A stretch of 64,000 nucleotides of DNA from [Pantoea] beijingensis (GTDB lineage: Bacteria; Pseudomonadota; Gammaproteobacteria; Enterobacterales; Enterobacteriaceae), in NCBI RefSeq assembly GCF_022647505.1, contig NZ_CP071409.1, forward strand, positions 1,612,001-1,676,000, in the 5' to 3' direction. This document shows, piece by piece, positions 27,706 through 36,904 of this stretch. Positions within the stretch are counted from its first letter, which is position 1, and the number at the start of each line of letters is the position of its first letter. The translations under genes were made by a program, and so were the position numbers. The notes beneath the pieces were generated by a model, which was given only the letters and a program-made list of their open reading frames with translations, was not told where the DNA came from and searched no databases.

Positions 27706-28277
27706 CTTTACTGGCCAGCTTTAACCGTCCGGTGGCTGATTCACAGCACGCCTTTCGCCGCATCCTCAAAGCGATGAGCGAGCCGGGCGTAATTGTATCA
27801 CTGCCGCTACAGCACGGCTGGGGCGCCTTGTCACCAGCGGCAACCGCGGTACTGCTAACGCTTGTCGATCGTGAAACGCCGCTGTGGCTGGACGATGCGC
27901 TGAGCGATGAGTCACTGCTTGCGAATCTGCGTTTTCATACCGGCGCGTCGCTTAGCGAAGGGGGAAATGCAGCATTTGCGCTGTTATCCGCGGCTTCCGA
28001 TGTCGATCCGATGATATTCGCCTGTGGCGATAACCTCTCACCGGAGAAAAGTACCACGGTGATTATTGAGGTGCCTTCGCTGAATGGCGGCTTGACACTG
28101 CGCCTGCGTGGTCCCGGCTTGATGGAAACGCGCGCTATCGCTCCTCAACTTCCTGAGCGCTGGCTGGCGTATTTGCGTCAGCGCCCAACGATATTCCCTC
28201 AGGGCATCGATCTTATGTTTACCTGTGGCACCGCGCTGATGGCGCTGCCGCGTACCACCCAAGTGGAGGTTTGCTGA
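27702..28277 (+). CDS. phnH: C-P lyase core subunit PhnH
   Basis: A 191-residue PhnH homologue, a core-complex subunit with a PLP-transferase-like fold but no catalytic lysine. The opening FNRPVADSQHAFRRILKAMSEPG and the late segment FPQGIDLMFTCGTALMALPRTT are typical. The ATG overlaps the phnG stop (ATGA), and its TGA overlaps the phnI ATG (TGATG). It is the third gene of the phnF-P unit. Confidence 0.92.
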   Translation: MTLLASFNRPVADSQHAFRRILKAMSEPGVIVSLPLQHGWGALSPAATAVLLTLVDRETPLWLDDALSDESLLANLRFHTGASLSEGGNAAFALLSAASDVDPMIFACGDNLSPEKSTTVIIEVPSLNGGLTLRLRGPGLMETRAIAPQLPERWLAYLRQRPTIFPQGIDLMFTCGTALMALPRTTQVEVC

Positions 28278-29353
28278 TGTACGTTGCCGTTAAAGGGGGA
28301 GAAAAGGCCATCGCCAATGCGCACCAGTTGCAGCATGACCTGCGCCGGGGGGACCGCCAACAGGCCGAGTTGGAGTGCCAGCAAATCGATCGGCAGCTTG
28401 GGTTAGCTGTGGATCGCGTGATGACGGAAGGCGGCATCCATGACCGCCAACTCGCTGCGCTGGCAATCAAGCAGGCGAGCGGCGATTTAGTCGAGGCGAT
28501 TTTCCTGCTGCGTGCCTATCGCACTACGTTGCCTCGGCTGGCGGATAGCTTGCCGCTTGATACCACGGTGATGCGGCTTGAACGCCGGATCTCGGCGGTT
28601 TACAAAGATCTGCCCGGTGGGCAGGTGCTCGGACCAACCTACGATTATACCCACCGCCTACTGGATTTTACCCTGTTGGCTAACGGTGAAACGCCTGCCG
28701 CACCACGTGCAGAACAGCCGCTTGAGGAACACTGTGCGCACGTGTTCGATATGATGACCCGTGAAGGACTGGCAGCACAGGAGCTTGATGACGGCAGCGA
28801 ACCGCTGGATATCACTCGCGAGCCACCTGAATATCCCGCTCCCCGCTCTGCGCGCCTACAGCAACTGGTGCGTGGTGACGAAGGTTTCTTACTGGCGTTG
28901 GGGTACTCGACGCAGCGCGGCTACGGGCGTACCCATCCGTTTGCCGCTGAAATTCGCACCGGTTATGTCACGGTAGAGATTGCGCCTGAAGAGCTGGGTT
29001 TTCCGTTTGAGATCGGTGAAATTTTGCTGACCGAGTGTGAAATGGTCAATGGATTTACCGTTCCCGGCGATGAGGCACCGCATTTCACACGCGGTTATGG
29101 TCTGGTCTTCGGACGTTCGGAGCGTAAAGCGATGGCGATGGCGCTGGTAGATCGTGCGCTGCAGGCAGATCAATACCAGGAGCGCGTCACCAGCCCGGCA
29201 CAGGACGAAGAGTTTGTCCTGGCGCATGCCGATAACGTGGAGGCGGCGGGTTTTGTCTCTCACCTGAAGCTGCCGCATTACGTCGATTTTCAGGCGGAAC
29301 TGGAACTGTTGAAACGGTTACGCCAGGAGTATCAGGAGCAGAGAAATGCATGA
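28277..29353 (+). CDS. phnI: C-P lyase core subunit PhnI
   Basis: A 358-residue PhnI homologue, the subunit that carries nucleosidase activity and makes ribose-triphosphonate together with PhnG, PhnH and PhnL. The start MYVAVKGGEKAI at 28277 agrees with the family and uses the TGATG junction with phnH. Conserved segments include GGQVLGPTYDYTHRLLDFTLLANGE, STQRGYGRTHPF and HADNVEAAGFVSHLKLPHYVDFQ. The end overlaps the phnJ start by eight bases. Confidence 0.93.
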   Translation: MYVAVKGGEKAIANAHQLQHDLRRGDRQQAELECQQIDRQLGLAVDRVMTEGGIHDRQLAALAIKQASGDLVEAIFLLRAYRTTLPRLADSLPLDTTVMRLERRISAVYKDLPGGQVLGPTYDYTHRLLDFTLLANGETPAAPRAEQPLEEHCAHVFDMMTREGLAAQELDDGSEPLDITREPPEYPAPRSARLQQLVRGDEGFLLALGYSTQRGYGRTHPFAAEIRTGYVTVEIAPEELGFPFEIGEILLTECEMVNGFTVPGDEAPHFTRGYGLVFGRSERKAMAMALVDRALQADQYQERVTSPAQDEEFVLAHADNVEAAGFVSHLKLPHYVDFQAELELLKRLRQEYQEQRNA

Positions 29354-30194
29354 ACTGAGCGGTTATAACCCCGGCTACCTTGACGAACAGACCAAGCGAA
29401 TAATTCGCCGTGCAATCCTGAAAGCGGTAGCAATACCCGGTTTTCAGGTACCATTTGGTGGACGGGAAATGCCGATGCCTTACGGCTGGGGGACGGGCGG
29501 TATCCAACTTACCTCCAGCATTATCGGCGAACATGACGTACTGAAAGTGATCGATCAAGGGGCGGATGACACCACCAATGCGGTATCAATACGCCAGTTC
29601 TTCCAGCGCGTCAGCGGTGCCGCGACGACCGAACGTACGGTGGATGCGACTCTGATTCAGACGCGACATCGTATTCCGGAAACGCCGCTGACGGAAGATC
29701 AGATCCTGATTTATCAGGTGCCGATCCCGGAGCCGCTGCGCTTTATTGAACCGCGTGAAACCGAAACGCGAAAAATGCACGCGCTGGAGGAGTACGGCAT
29801 CATGCAGGTGAAACTGTATGAAGACATTGCTCACTATGGTCATATCGCAACCACCTACGCTTATCCGGTAAAGGTGAACGATCGCTACGTGATGGACCCT
29901 TCACCAATCCCTAAATTTGATAATCCCAAAATGCACATGATGCCCGCGCTTCAGTTGTTTGGGGCTGGTCGTGAGAAACGCATTTATGCATTACCACCGT
30001 TCTGTAAGGTGGAAAGCCTCGATTTTGACGATCATCCCTTTAGCGTGCAGCAGTGGGATGAGCCTTGTGCTCTGTGCGGATCACGCCAAAGTTACCTTGA
30101 TGAAGTGGTGATGGATGACAACGGCACCCGTATGTTTGTCTGCTCCGACACCGATTTTTGCCATCAGCAGCAGGAAAAAAATCATGATCAGTGA
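29346..30194 (+). CDS. phnJ: C-P lyase radical-SAM enzyme PhnJ
   Basis: A 282-residue PhnJ, the radical SAM enzyme that cleaves the C-P bond of 5-phosphoribosyl-1-phosphonate to release the alkane. The full cysteine pattern C-x2-C-x21-C-x5-C is present near the C-terminus (CALC, then VCSDTDFC): three Cys for the 4Fe-4S cluster and one for the thiyl radical, so the enzyme should be active. MHELSGYNPGYLDEQTKRIIRR opens the protein. It overlaps phnI by eight bases and phnK by eleven. Confidence 0.95.
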   Translation: MHELSGYNPGYLDEQTKRIIRRAILKAVAIPGFQVPFGGREMPMPYGWGTGGIQLTSSIIGEHDVLKVIDQGADDTTNAVSIRQFFQRVSGAATTERTVDATLIQTRHRIPETPLTEDQILIYQVPIPEPLRFIEPRETETRKMHALEEYGIMQVKLYEDIAHYGHIATTYAYPVKVNDRYVMDPSPIPKFDNPKMHMMPALQLFGAGREKRIYALPPFCKVESLDFDDHPFSVQQWDEPCALCGSRQSYLDEVVMDDNGTRMFVCSDTDFCHQQQEKNHDQ

Positions 30195-30945
30195 ACAACC
30201 GCTGCTGGCGGTAAATAACCTGACGCATCTTTATGCACCGGGTAAAGGTTTTGATGACGTGTCATTTGAACTCTATCCCGGGGAAGTCCTGGGGATTGTG
30301 GGCGAATCCGGATCCGGTAAGACCACCTTATTACAGGCGATTTCGGCGCGGTTAACACCACAGCACGGCAACATTCTTTATCAGGGTAATGATCTGTACG
30401 CGTTAAGTGAAAGTGAGCGTCGTCGCCTGTTGCGTACCGAATGGGGCGTGGTGCACCAGCATCCGCTTGATGGGCTGCGTCCGCAGGTTTCCGCCGGCGG
30501 GAATATCGGCGAACGCCTGATGGCCGTCGGCCAGCGCCATTATGGTGAAATCCGCCAGCAGGCCAGTAAGTGGTTACAGGATGTAGAGATACCGGTGTCG
30601 CGCATTGATGATTTACCGGTGACCTTTTCTGGCGGTATGCAGCAGCGTTTACAAATCGCCCGCAATCTGGTGACGCATCCTAAATTGGTGTTTATGGATG
30701 AACCGACGGGCGGGCTGGACGTTTCCGTACAGGCGCGCCTGCTCGATCTGCTGCGCACGCTGGTTCGGGAGCTTAATCTGGCGGTGGTGATTGTCACCCA
30801 CGATTTGGGCGTTGCCCGGCTGTTGGCACACCGTTTGCTGGTCATGAAGCAAGGCCAGGTGGTGGAGAGTGGATTAACCGACAGGGTGCTGGACGATCCG
30901 CATCATCCCTACACCCAACTTCTTGTCTCTTCGATTTTGAGTTAA
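30184..30945 (+). CDS. phnK: C-P lyase ABC-type ATPase PhnK
   Basis: A 253-residue ABC ATPase that docks on the PhnGHIJ core rather than on a permease. Walker [10 protein letters not shown], signature [15 protein letters not shown] and Walker [13 protein letters not shown] are intact. The C-terminus has the LxPxHPYTQLL-like ending ([11 protein letters not shown]) shared with oligopeptide-type ATPases. I chose ATG 30184 ([12 protein letters not shown]), inside the end of phnJ, because an upstream start would run deep into phnJ. Confidence 0.92.
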   Translation: MISEQPLLAVNNLTHLYAPGKGFDDVSFELYPGEVLGIVGESGSGKTTLLQAISARLTPQHGNILYQGNDLYALSESERRRLLRTEWGVVHQHPLDGLRPQVSAGGNIGERLMAVGQRHYGEIRQQASKWLQDVEIPVSRIDDLPVTFSGGMQQRLQIARNLVTHPKLVFMDEPTGGLDVSVQARLLDLLRTLVRELNLAVVIVTHDLGVARLLAHRLLVMKQGQVVESGLTDRVLDDPHHPYTQLLVSSILS

Positions 30946-30952
30946 GGCCATC

Positions 30953-31657
30953 ATGAACACACAGCTTCGCGTTGAGAATCTCTGTAAAACTTTTGTATTA
31001 CACAATCAGCATGGTGCCGAATTACCGGTACTGCAGCAGGCCAGTTTTGAGGTGGCCGCGGGGGAATGCGTGGTGCTGGATGGCCATTCCGGTAGCGGAA
31101 AATCGACACTTTTGCGTTCGCTATATGCCAACTACCAGCCTAACAGTGGGCATATCTGGCTGCAACATCAGCAACAGTGGGTCGATCTGGCATGTGCCTC
31201 TGCCCGCCAGATCCTGGCGATACGACGTGAAACCATTGGCTGGGTAAGTCAATTTCTGCGGGTGATCCCACGTATTTCGACGCTGGAAGTGGTGATGCAG
31301 CCGCTGCTGGAACGTGGCGTAGAGCGCAGCCTGTGTGAAGTCCGGGCCCGACAGTTATTGACCCGACTTAATGTACCGCAGCGGTTGTGGTCCCTGGCAC
31401 CGTCAACGTTCTCCGGTGGTGAGCAGCAGCGCGTCAATATTGCTCGCGGTTTTATTGCAGATTATCCCATTCTGCTGCTGGATGAGCCGACCGCATCGCT
31501 CGACAGCACAAACAGCGCGGCGGTGGTTGAACTGATTGAAGAAGCGCGCACGCGCGGTGCGGCTATTGTTGGCATTTTCCATGATAAAGCGGTGCGCGAT
31601 CGCGTTGCCGACCGTCTGTATGTAATGAGCCCGGTGGCTCAAGGGGCAGAGGCATGA
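30953..31657 (+). CDS. phnL: C-P lyase accessory ABC-type ATPase PhnL
   Basis: A 234-residue ABC ATPase. It has Walker [11 protein letters not shown], signature [15 protein letters not shown] and Walker [13 protein letters not shown]. The opening [17 protein letters not shown] is typical of PhnL. In E. coli PhnL is needed with PhnGHI for the nucleotide-displacing step and can join the core complex with PhnK. It starts seven bases after phnK and overlaps phnM by four. Confidence 0.92.
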   Translation: MNTQLRVENLCKTFVLHNQHGAELPVLQQASFEVAAGECVVLDGHSGSGKSTLLRSLYANYQPNSGHIWLQHQQQWVDLACASARQILAIRRETIGWVSQFLRVIPRISTLEVVMQPLLERGVERSLCEVRARQLLTRLNVPQRLWSLAPSTFSGGEQQRVNIARGFIADYPILLLDEPTASLDSTNSAAVVELIEEARTRGAAIVGIFHDKAVRDRVADRLYVMSPVAQGAEA

Positions 31658-32790
31658 TTATCAATAATGTGCAGTTGGTACTGGAAAACGAAGTATTGCA
31701 CGGTTCGCTGGAAATTCAGGATGGCGTAATCCGCAGTTTTTCTGATTCGATTAGTCGTCTGCCGGGTTCGCTCGATGGCGAAGGTGGCTATCTGCTGCCC
31801 GGGCTGGTTGAGCTGCATACCGACAACCTTGATAAATTTTTTACGCCACGGCCTAAAGTGGACTGGCCCGCGCACTCAGCAATGAGCAGCCACGATGCGT
31901 TGATGGTGGCCAACGGTATCACGACGGTGCTGGATGCCATTGCCGTGGGGGATGTGCGTGACGGTGGACATCGTCTGGACAACCTTACCAAAATGATTAA
32001 CGCCATTACCAGCAGCCAGAAAAACGGATTGAACCGCGCGGAACATCGGCTTCATTTGCGCTGCGAATTGCCCTATGACGATACGTTACCTCTGTTCGAA
32101 CAATTAATGGATATCCCTGAGTTGTCGCTGGTGTCACTGATGGACCATTCGCCGGGACAGCGCCAGTATGTGTCGCGCGAGAAATACCGTGATTACTATC
32201 AGGGAAAATATCAGTTGAACGATGTGGAGATGGCGCAGTTTGAAGAGCAGCAACTGACGCTGGCGGCGCGCTGGTCTCAGCCCAACCGGCTGGCGATTGC
32301 AGCACACTGCCGCCGAAAAAATATCGCGCTGGCGAGCCACGATGATGCGCTGGATACCCACGTCGATGAGTCACACGCGATTGGCAGCGTAATTGCGGAG
32401 TTTCCTACCACTGAAATCGCCGCCCGTCGCTCGCGGGAATTGGGGCTACAGGTGTTGATGGGCGCACCGAATATCGTACGTGGTGGATCGCATTCCGGTA
32501 ACGTCGCCGCGCATCGGCTGGCACAGCTGGAACTGTTGGATATCCTCTCTTCTGATTACTATCCGGCCAGCCTGCTGGATGCGGCGTTCCGTATTGCGCA
32601 GGATGAAACGAATCGCTACGACTTGCCACGTGCCGTACGACTGGTTACCGCTAATCCAGCGCGGGCTTTGGGGTTACACGATCGCGGCATTATTGCTGAA
32701 GGTAAGCGGGCCGATCTGGTGCTGGCGCATACCACTTATGGACATGCGCATATTCGCCACGTTTGGGCACAGGGACGGGCTGTTTACTGA
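31654..32790 (+). CDS. phnM: Ribose-triphosphonate diphosphatase PhnM
   Basis: A 378-residue amidohydrolase-superfamily enzyme that removes pyrophosphate from 5-triphosphoribosyl-1-phosphonate. Metal-site motifs are visible: [29 protein letters not shown] and the C-terminal [13 protein letters not shown] with KRADLVLA. The length is that of the family. It overlaps phnL by four bases, and its stop shares an A with the phnN ATG (TGATG). Confidence 0.93.
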   Translation: MIINNVQLVLENEVLHGSLEIQDGVIRSFSDSISRLPGSLDGEGGYLLPGLVELHTDNLDKFFTPRPKVDWPAHSAMSSHDALMVANGITTVLDAIAVGDVRDGGHRLDNLTKMINAITSSQKNGLNRAEHRLHLRCELPYDDTLPLFEQLMDIPELSLVSLMDHSPGQRQYVSREKYRDYYQGKYQLNDVEMAQFEEQQLTLAARWSQPNRLAIAAHCRRKNIALASHDDALDTHVDESHAIGSVIAEFPTTEIAARRSRELGLQVLMGAPNIVRGGSHSGNVAAHRLAQLELLDILSSDYYPASLLDAAFRIAQDETNRYDLPRAVRLVTANPARALGLHDRGIIAEGKRADLVLAHTTYGHAHIRHVWAQGRAVY

Positions 32791-33332
32791 TGGCGCGCCT
32801 CATTTGGCTGATGGGCGCCTCCGGATCGGGTAAAGATAGCCTGCTGACGGCGCTGCGTGAACAGGCTCCGGAGGGGATTCTGGTGGCACACCGCTACATT
32901 ACTCGTCCGGCTAATGCGGGGGGAGAGAACCATGTTGCGCTAAGTGAGGTGGAGTTTTTGCGCCGACGCGCGAAAGGGCTGTTTGCGCTTGACTGGCAGG
33001 CACATCAGCACTATTACGCGCTGGGGATTGAAGTTGATCTCTGGCTGGAACAGGGAATGGATGTGGTGGTTAATGGCTCCCGGCAGCAGCTCACCGCTGC
33101 GTGTCAGCGCTATGACGGCCGTATCCTGCCCATTTGCCTGCAGGTGTCTTTACCGGTACTGGAACAGCGCCTGCGGCAGCGTGGACGGGAAAGCGAAGGC
33201 GAAATTGCCCAGCGGCTGGCGCGGGCGCAGGAAGCACTGCCAGACCGTTGTTTGCGGCTGGCTAACGATGGTGCTCTTACGCAGACGTTAAGCCAGTTCC
33301 GCGCACTGCTGGAGCGTGAAGCATGCAACTGA
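32790..33332 (+). CDS. phnN: Ribose 1,5-bisphosphokinase PhnN
   Basis: A 180-residue guanylate-kinase-like P-loop enzyme that phosphorylates ribose 1,5-bisphosphate to PRPP, feeding phosphonate-derived ribose back to nucleotide synthesis. The P-loop is MGASGSGKDSLL near the N-terminus, followed by VAHRYITRPAN and GLFALDWQAHQHYYALG. I chose ATG 32790 (MARLIWLMG) because it forms the TGATG junction seen throughout this operon. The end overlaps phnP by ten bases. Confidence 0.9.
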   Translation: MARLIWLMGASGSGKDSLLTALREQAPEGILVAHRYITRPANAGGENHVALSEVEFLRRRAKGLFALDWQAHQHYYALGIEVDLWLEQGMDVVVNGSRQQLTAACQRYDGRILPICLQVSLPVLEQRLRQRGRESEGEIAQRLARAQEALPDRCLRLANDGALTQTLSQFRALLEREACN

Positions 33333-34072
33333 CCTTTTTAGGGACCGGAGGCGCACAGCAGGTACCGGTATTTGGCTGCGACTGCGACATTTGTCAACGA
33401 GCTCATCGACAGCCTCGCTTTCGTCGGAGTCCCTGTAGCGCAGCAATCCGCTGTGAAGGTGAAACTACGCTGCTGGATGCCGGACAGCCGTTACTGGAGC
33501 AACGTTTTGCACCGGGCGAGTTAACGCGTATTTTGCTGACACACTATCACATGGATCACGTACAGGGGCTGTTTGCACTGCGCTGGGGGATGGGAGCCAG
33601 AATCCCGGTATACGGGCCCCCTGACCCCGCGGGTTGCGACGATCTTTTTAAACATCCAGGGCTATTGGACTTTGCGCCCCCGGTGACGCCGTTTGAGCCG
33701 GTACAGCATGGTGCGTTGCGTATCACGCCGCTACCGCTGGTTCATTCAAAATTAACCTACGGCTATCTGATTGAGTATCGCGGGCAGGCTCTGGCATGGC
33801 TGTGCGATACCGTCGGTCTGCCGCTGGAAACCCTGGCATTTTTACAGACGCGCTCGATTGACCATCTGGTGCTGGACTGTAGCTACCCACCACTGAGCGC
33901 GCCGCCACGCAATCATAATGACGTTACATTGGCGTTGCAGTTGCACCAGCAGTTGAAGCCACAACAGTGCTGGCTCACGCATTTGAGTCATGAAGTTGAT
34001 CGCTGGCTGGAAAATCATGCGCTGCCATCCGGCGTATCTGCAGCCTTTGATGGGTTGACGCTGGCGCTTTAG
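33323..34072 (+). CDS. phnP: Cyclic ribose phosphodiesterase PhnP
   Basis: A 249-residue metallo-beta-lactamase-fold phosphodiesterase that opens 5-phosphoribosyl 1,2-cyclic phosphate, the product of C-P lyase, to ribose 1,5-bisphosphate. LTFLGTGGAQQVPVFGC, the metal motif THYHMDH and the later DCSYPP and THLSHEVD are visible, as are the N-terminal Cys residues of the family. phnO (aminoalkylphosphonate N-acetyltransferase), which lies between phnN and phnP in E. coli, is absent. Confidence 0.92.
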   Translation: MQLTFLGTGGAQQVPVFGCDCDICQRAHRQPRFRRSPCSAAIRCEGETTLLDAGQPLLEQRFAPGELTRILLTHYHMDHVQGLFALRWGMGARIPVYGPPDPAGCDDLFKHPGLLDFAPPVTPFEPVQHGALRITPLPLVHSKLTYGYLIEYRGQALAWLCDTVGLPLETLAFLQTRSIDHLVLDCSYPPLSAPPRNHNDVTLALQLHQQLKPQQCWLTHLSHEVDRWLENHALPSGVSAAFDGLTLAL

Positions 34073-34106
34073 CCGCACGGGGCCATATCATCGTTTCATC
34101 ATCTTA

Positions 34107-34124
34107 TTGTCATGAAGTCTTCAC
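34107..34124 (+). promoter_or_regulatory. Candidate Pho box upstream of phnC
   Basis: TTGTCAT and TCTTCAC are direct repeats at an 11-bp period, with a weaker third repeat (TCATCAT) one period upstream. A TATAAC-like -10 lies about 12 bases downstream. It gives the transporter genes their own PhoB-type promoter. Confidence 0.65.
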
Positions 34125-34187
34125 GGGGGATGCCCTAAATATAACCGGCACAAACTTACGCTCAATTACATCGAAACGGATAAAAAT

Positions 34188-35021
34188 ATGGCACAGGCAC
34201 TATTGAAATCCGCGCTTGACCTTGAGGCGCTAACATCGCCGGTTACGCACAGCAAAATTCTTTCAGTCCAGGGGCTCAGTAAAGCTTACTCATCGCAGCA
34301 GCGTGTGCTGGATGATATCAATTTCGAACTGCATGCCGGCGAGCTGGTAGCGGTTATCGGTCGTTCTGGTGCAGGTAAATCGACGCTGCTTCATGTACTT
34401 AACGGCACACTTCCCGCGACGGAAGGTGAAATTCTTTACCACCGTGACGAGGGGCAATCGCAGGACATTGTGACGCTGAACAGCCGTCAACTGCGCCAGT
34501 GGCGCAGTGAGTGCGGCATGATTTTTCAGGATTTTTGTCTGGTGCCGCGCCTTGATGTTCTCACCAATGTGTTACTGGGGCGTTTGAGCCAAACGTCAAC
34601 ACTCAAATCTTTTTTCAAAATTTTCACCGATGAGGATCGGGCCCGTGCTATTGCGTTGCTGCAGTGGCTCAATATGCTGCCCCAGGCGCTGCAACGCGCG
34701 GAAAACCTCTCTGGTGGACAGATGCAACGTGTGGCTATCTGCCGCGCGTTGATGCAAACCCCGAAGATCCTGTTAGCCGATGAGCCGGTAGCCTCGCTCG
34801 ATCCGAAAAATACGCGTCGCATTATGGATGTGCTGCGTCAGGTCAGTGATAACGGTATTAGCGTGATGGTTAACCTGCACTCGGTTGAGCTGGTCCAGGA
34901 GTATTGTTCGCGGGCGATTGGTATCGCTCACGGACGGATTGTTTTTGATGGTCATCCATCGCAACTCAATGAAAATCTTCTCCATACGCTGTACGGCGAT
35001 GAAATCACGCATCTCCATTAA
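34188..35021 (+). CDS. phnC: Phosphonate ABC transporter ATP-binding protein PhnC
   Basis: A 277-residue ATPase of the phosphonate importer. Walker [10 protein letters not shown], signature [15 protein letters not shown] and Walker [13 protein letters not shown] are present. The N-terminus is some 25 residues longer than in the compact PhnC proteins before the first strand ([13 protein letters not shown]), and the start [11 protein letters not shown] is preceded by GGATAAAA. It opens the second phn transcription unit, phnC-D-E1-E2. Confidence 0.9.
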   Translation: MAQALLKSALDLEALTSPVTHSKILSVQGLSKAYSSQQRVLDDINFELHAGELVAVIGRSGAGKSTLLHVLNGTLPATEGEILYHRDEGQSQDIVTLNSRQLRQWRSECGMIFQDFCLVPRLDVLTNVLLGRLSQTSTLKSFFKIFTDEDRARAIALLQWLNMLPQALQRAENLSGGQMQRVAICRALMQTPKILLADEPVASLDPKNTRRIMDVLRQVSDNGISVMVNLHSVELVQEYCSRAIGIAHGRIVFDGHPSQLNENLLHTLYGDEITHLH

Positions 35022-35046
35022 ACAAAAAACTACACAGGCGACAGTA

Positions 35047-35979
35047 ATGAAAAAGACACTCAGTTTGACGACGATGTTCACCGGTGCGCTGTTGGCGTTT
35101 GGCGCCAGTGCTGCGGATGCACCCAAAGAACTGAATCTGGGGATCCTCGGAGGGCAGAATGCCACCCAGCAGATTGGTGATAATCAGTGCGTAAAGGATT
35201 TCTTTGATAAGGAATTAAGCGTCGATACTAAGTTACGCAATTCGTCGGACTATTCTGGCGTGATTCAGGGATTATTAGGCGGCAAAGTTGACCTGGTGCT
35301 CAGCATGTCACCGTCCTCTTATGCTTCTGTTTACATCAACGATCCGAAGGCTGTCGATATTGTCGGTATCGCCGTGGATGATACCGACCAGTCGCGTGGT
35401 TATCATTCGGTGGTGGTGGTGAAAGCGGATAGCCCTTATCAGAAGCTGGAAGACCTGAAAGGAAAAGCCTTTGGCTTTGCCGATCCGGACTCAACCTCTG
35501 GTTATCTGATCCCTAACCAGTCATTCCAGAAAATGTTTGGCGGTAATATTGATAATAAATATAACAACGCTTTTTCCAGTGTGACCTTTTCCGGCGGCCA
35601 CGAACAGGATGTGCTGGGCGTGTTGAATGGCCAGTTTGAGGGCGCGGTGACTTGGGCCTCTATGATCGGCGATTACAACACCGGGTATACCTCCGGCGCG
35701 TTCACCCGCATGATCCGCATGGACCACCCGGATTTGATGAAGCAGATTCGTATCATCTGGCAGTCACCGTTGATTCCAAACGGTCCGATTCTGGTGAGTA
35801 ACAAATTGCCTGCTGACTTTAAGCAGCGTGTTATTACGGCGATCAAGAAGCTGGATACCGATAATCACAGCTGCTTTATAAAAGCCATGGGCGGTACGCA
35901 GCATATCGGTCCGGCCACCATCGCCGATTACCAGACCATTATTGATATGAAGCGTGCGCTGACCAAAGACGGCCGCTGA
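35047..35979 (+). CDS. phnD: Phosphonate ABC transporter periplasmic binding protein PhnD
   Basis: A 310-residue phosphonate-binding protein. The signal peptide MKKTLSLTTMFTGALLAFGASA is followed by the mature start ADAPKELNLGILGGQNATQQ. Family marks include GLLGGKVDLVLSMSPSSYASV, KGKAFGFADPDSTSGYL and GAVTWASM. ATG 35047 is chosen because it yields the signal peptide. It begins 25 bases after phnC and is followed by a stable hairpin before phnE. Confidence 0.92.
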   Translation: MKKTLSLTTMFTGALLAFGASAADAPKELNLGILGGQNATQQIGDNQCVKDFFDKELSVDTKLRNSSDYSGVIQGLLGGKVDLVLSMSPSSYASVYINDPKAVDIVGIAVDDTDQSRGYHSVVVVKADSPYQKLEDLKGKAFGFADPDSTSGYLIPNQSFQKMFGGNIDNKYNNAFSSVTFSGGHEQDVLGVLNGQFEGAVTWASMIGDYNTGYTSGAFTRMIRMDHPDLMKQIRIIWQSPLIPNGPILVSNKLPADFKQRVITAIKKLDTDNHSCFIKAMGGTQHIGPATIADYQTIIDMKRALTKDGR

Positions 35980-35987
35980 TTTTCGCT

Positions 35988-36021
35988 TTTCCCCTGTCTG
36001 TTGCAAGACGGACAGGGGAAA
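35988..36021 (+). terminator. Intra-operon stem-loop between phnD and phnE1
   Basis: TTTCCCCTGTC and GACAGGGGAAA form an 11-bp perfect stem around a 12-base loop directly after phnD. No T-run follows, so it is more likely an mRNA-stabilising or partial-attenuation hairpin that keeps binding protein above permease than a full terminator. Confidence 0.6.
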
Positions 36022-36037
36022 TATCAGGCAGAACACC

Positions 36038-36904
36038 ATGCAAAATCACGACTTTGAACGCTATTACCAGCAGATAAAAGGGCGACAAAAGCGCGACACA
36101 TGGCTTTGGTCTCTGCTGCTGGTGGGGCTGTATCTTGGCGCGGGCAATGTTGCCGAATTCAGTCTCTCTACCATCCTGACCTCGCTACCGCACTTCTTTG
36201 ATTATCTGCGACAAACGATTCCTGTATTGCACTTACCGTTGCTGTTTGCTGACGGACATACCGAAGGCTCATTGGCCTACTGGGGTTATCGGCTGCATAT
36301 TCAGCTGCCGCTTATCTGGGAGACGCTTCAGCTGGCGTTGGCGGCAACGATAATCTCCGTAGTGATTGCCACCGTTCTGGCGTTTTTTGCTGCCAACAAT
36401 ACTCTAAGCCCACCAGCGCTACGTTTTGGCATTCGTGCAGCGGTGGCTTTTCTGCGAACCATGCCAGAACTGGCATGGGCGGTGATGTTTGTGATGGCAT
36501 TTGGTATCGGGGCGATACCGGGTTTTCTCGCGTTAGCGTTGCACACCGTGGGCAGTCTGACCAAGCTATTTTATGAAGCGATAGAAACCGCATCAGATAA
36601 ACCCAATCGTGGTCTGGCGGCCTGTGGTGCCAGCAAATTTCAGCGCATGCGCTTTGCCTTCTGGCCGCAGGTTAAACCTATTTTCCTTTCTTACAGCTTT
36701 ATGCGTATGGAGGTCAACTTTCGCCAGTCAACTATTCTGGGGCTGGTGGGCGCAGGGGGAATTGGCCAGGAGTTGATGACCAGCATCAAACTGGACCGTT
36801 ACGATCAGGTGAGCATGACCATGCTGCTGATTATTATCGTGGTATCGCTACTGGATACGCTTTCAGGGCGTCTGCGTCGTTGGGTTGTTGAGGGGAAACA
36901 GTGA
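36038..36904 (+). CDS. phnE: Phosphonate ABC transporter permease PhnE (first copy)
   Basis: A 288-residue inner-membrane permease with about six hydrophobic helices. The EAA-type loop is seen at GLAACGASKFQRMRFAFWPQVKPIFLSYSF followed by STILGLVGAGGIGQELM, which contacts PhnC. The family core LRTMPELAWAVMFVMAFGIG is intact. It pairs with the next gene; two distinct PhnE-type permeases probably form a heterodimeric channel. Its TGA overlaps the ATG of the second copy. Confidence 0.88.
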   Translation: MQNHDFERYYQQIKGRQKRDTWLWSLLLVGLYLGAGNVAEFSLSTILTSLPHFFDYLRQTIPVLHLPLLFADGHTEGSLAYWGYRLHIQLPLIWETLQLALAATIISVVIATVLAFFAANNTLSPPALRFGIRAAVAFLRTMPELAWAVMFVMAFGIGAIPGFLALALHTVGSLTKLFYEAIETASDKPNRGLAACGASKFQRMRFAFWPQVKPIFLSYSFMRMEVNFRQSTILGLVGAGGIGQELMTSIKLDRYDQVSMTMLLIIIVVSLLDTLSGRLRRWVVEGKQ

